Below, piece after piece: positions 62,587 to 64,000 of a stretch of 64,000 bases of DNA (positions are counted from its first letter, which is position 1; each line of letters opens with the position of its first letter). The position numbers and the translations under genes are program-made. This DNA is from an uncultured Bacillota bacterium. Lineage in GTDB: Bacteria > Bacillota_I > Bacilli_A > RF39 > UBA660. The stretch covers positions 1 through 64,000 of the forward strand of contig CAMVNN010000001.1 in the NCBI GenBank assembly GCA_947168865.1. The letters run 5' to 3'. The notes beneath the pieces are model-generated. The model was not told the origin of the DNA and did no database searches. It saw nothing but the letters and a program-made list of their open reading frames with translations.

Positions 62587-62913
62587 ATGTTTCTTGATAT
62601 TGTTTGTGTTAATACAACCTTACCTGATACAGTTGGCTATTTTGTATCTTTAATATATGTTGGTTTTAGAATTGGAGTTCCAATTTTATTAATCATTGTC
62701 GGTATGTTTGATATGGGAAAAGCCATCGTTGCTAAAAAAGAGGATGATGTAAAAAAGGCTCAGCAATTATTAATAAAAAAGATAATTGTTGGAGTTATTG
62801 TATTTTTACTTCCTTATTTTGTTGAATTAATTGTTAAAATAGCAACAAGAGATGAAAGTATTGTTGATTGTATAAAGAGATTAATTGATTACCGTACGAA
62901 TTTGTTTAATTAG
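62587..62913 (+). CDS. Small two-helix membrane protein, array member 5
   Basis: This divergent 108-residue paralog has IVCVNTT, TM1 (FRIGVPILLIIVGMFDMGKAI), loop AKKEDDVKKAQ, TM2 (IIVGVIVFLLPYFVELIVKIA) and VDCIKRLI. Its own near-consensus promoter uncouples it from members 1-4, so it may be made at a different level. ATG 62587 is set by GGTGAT; the longer in-frame start at 62539 lies inside the terminator/promoter. Confidence 0.82.
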   Translation: MFLDIVCVNTTLPDTVGYFVSLIYVGFRIGVPILLIIVGMFDMGKAIVAKKEDDVKKAQQLLIKKIIVGVIVFLLPYFVELIVKIATRDESIVDCIKRLIDYRTNLFN

Positions 62914-62935
62914 ATTGCATTTTGCAATCTTTTTA
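62912..62935 (+). terminator. Terminator after array member 5
   Basis: A 7-bp stem (GATTGCA / TGCAATC, loop TTT) overlaps the stop codon and is followed by TTTTTA. Confidence 0.85.
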
Positions 62936-62936
62936 T

Positions 62937-62964
62937 TTGTTCGCGAACGAATGTATGATATAAT
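62937..62964 (+). promoter_or_regulatory. recD2 promoter with palindrome over the -35
   Basis: TTGTTC (62937-62942) and TATAAT (62959-62964) are 16 nt apart, with an extended TGA. The palindrome GTTCGCGAAC (62939-62948) overlaps the -35, so a repressor site is possible. Confidence 0.5.
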
Positions 62965-62979
62965 TATATAGGTGGTAAA

Positions 62980-64000
62980 ATGAATCCATATATAAAAGGT
63001 AAATACAGATCCGATATATTTAGATCAGAAAAAGGTTATGTTATTGGAATATTTAAAATAAATGAAACTAATATTGAAGAGATGAGTCAGTTTATTAATC
63101 ATACAATAACAATAACTGGTTATTTTTATGATCTAGTAGAGAATGACAACTATATTTTATTTGGTGAATTGGTTGAACATCCTAAATATGGAATTCAATT
63201 TAATGTCAAAGAAAGTGAAAAAGTAAAGCCAACTGATAAAGATGGAATAATTGAATTTTTATCAAGTGATTTATTTCCTGGTGTTGGTGAAAAACTAGCT
63301 ACTAAGATAGTTGACTCTTTGGGAGAAAACACCATTAATTTGATTTTAGAAGATAAAAACAACTTACTTGTTGTACCTAAAATTAGCAGTAAAAAAGTTG
63401 AAACTATCTATAATACTTTGATGAATTATGAAAATAGTCATCAAACTATAATATATCTTTGTGATATTGGTTTTAATAGTAGTGAAGCTTTATATATATA
63501 TAATACTTACCGCAACAAAACATTAGATCAATTAAATGAAAACATATATGAATTCGCGACTGATTTAGATGGAATATCATTTATAAGAATAGATAATATA
63601 AGAGAAAAATTAGATATTAAAAATGATGACATAAGAAGAATCAAGGCTTGTATTTTATATATTATGAGAGAAATTACTTATAAAAATGGTGATACTTATC
63701 TAGAATTTGAGAAAATATATAAAGAAGTTTCGAAATATCTAGATGTAGGAATACTCGAATCTGATTTTGCTTCATATTTGAATGAACTTGATAAGATTGG
63801 GAAGATTGTCATTGATAATGAAAAATATTATTTGAAAGAAATGTTTGCATCTGAAGTTAATATATCAGGTAGAATTAAAGAATTAATTAAAAGCAGTCCC
63901 AAAAAATATAAGAAATTTGATATTTATATGACTGAAATAGAGCTAATGAATAATATTAAATACAATGATAAGCAAAAAGAAGCTGTAAAAGTGAGTTTAT
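62980..64000 (+). CDS. recD2: RecD2-like ATP-dependent DNA helicase (3' end outside window)
   Basis: The frame is open from ATG 62980 to the window end (340 codons). It has an N-terminal OB-like region (YVIGIFKIN...TITGYFYDL...YGIQFNV), a helix-hairpin-helix part (LFPGVGEKLATKIVDSLG, VPKISSKKVETIYNTL), a winged-helix-like region and the start of the helicase core at YNDKQKEAVKVSL. This is the order of RecD2/YrrC, an SF1B 5'-3' helicase. ATG is set by GGTGG. The catalytic motifs lie beyond the window. Confidence 0.88.
   Translation, partial: MNPYIKGKYRSDIFRSEKGYVIGIFKINETNIEEMSQFINHTITITGYFYDLVENDNYILFGELVEHPKYGIQFNVKESEKVKPTDKDGIIEFLSSDLFPGVGEKLATKIVDSLGENTINLILEDKNNLLVVPKISSKKVETIYNTLMNYENSHQTIIYLCDIGFNSSEALYIYNTYRNKTLDQLNENIYEFATDLDGISFIRIDNIREKLDIKNDDIRRIKACILYIMREITYKNGDTYLEFEKIYKEVSKYLDVGILESDFASYLNELDKIGKIVIDNEKYYLKEMFASEVNISGRIKELIKSSPKKYKKFDIYMTEIELMNNIKYNDKQKEAVKVSL

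Noticed and set aside
60833..62913. Circular bacteriocin or holin cluster
   Set aside because: There are no bacteriocin maturation, immunity or lysis genes nearby. The Cys pattern and charged loop do not fit holins. Left as unknown.
62946..62959. LexA box upstream of recD2
   Set aside because: CGAAC is followed by GTATG rather than GTTCG at the right spacing, so the second half does not match.

Overview
This window looks like the chromosome of a very AT-rich, low-GC Gram-positive bacterium. The best guess is an uncultured gut-type Bacilli/Erysipelotrichia lineage of the RF39 kind. That guess is an inference: no rRNA is present, and it rests on gene content and synteny with Bacillus (dnaG-rpoD-trmK-yqfQ, ylbJ-ylbL, addB-addA, comEA-comEC). 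TGA is a normal stop (several ATGA overlaps) and Trp is TGG, so this is the standard bacterial code, not the Mycoplasma code. I recognised no tRNA, rRNA, CRISPR array, transposase or prophage.

Layout. 1-3558 is the 3' part of a large secreted Ig-like/BspA-type surface protein with 684-nt repeats. 3655-21258 mixes housekeeping genes (pdp, rpoZ, recX, tspO, two plsC, mutS) with membrane-anchored Ig-like ectoenzymes, a frameshifted zinc-ribbon/HELQH protein and a surface-protein gene remnant. 21307-26629 is addB-addA. 26675-29416 (minus) holds an arylsulfotransferase-like gene coupled to def, then a 52-aa YjcZ-like protein. 29557-37230 holds ftsW, comEA-comEC, dnaG-rpoD-trmK and yqfQ. 37347-45623 is a type IV pilus/competence block (pilC, pilD, pilB, two pilin-like proteins) with an NlpC/P60 protein inside it. 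45600-48374 is ylbJ, ylbL (frameshifted) and folD. 48417-51966 is a tandem pair of Ig-like esterases. 52129-62913 is a surface-assembly region: a pilin-Ig fusion, a dockerin protein overlapping a cohesin protein, CpsC-CpsD-CpsB translationally coupled to a sortase and a membrane protein, then five tandem small two-helix membrane proteins. The window ends inside recD2.

How the genes work together. Much of the window builds the cell surface. At least five proteins share one plan: a short cytoplasmic tail, one TM helix, Ig-like stalk domains, a conserved two-part module with a Cys pair, and an exchangeable catalytic head (metallo-beta-lactamase fold, NlpC/P60 twice, serine esterase twice). A sixth ectoenzyme carries a DNase I-like head on BIG2-type stalks. 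Pilus and DNA-uptake genes are nearly all here, which suggests natural transformation, a T4P-like filament, or both.

Gene expression is compact. Most genes end in a hairpin-plus-T-run terminator that overlaps or abuts the stop codon. This is often followed at once by an extended -10 (TGnTATAAT), a very short leader and a GGTGA-type ribosome binding site. At comEA a 15-bp hairpin displays the Shine-Dalgarno sequence in its loop and buries the start codon in its stem.
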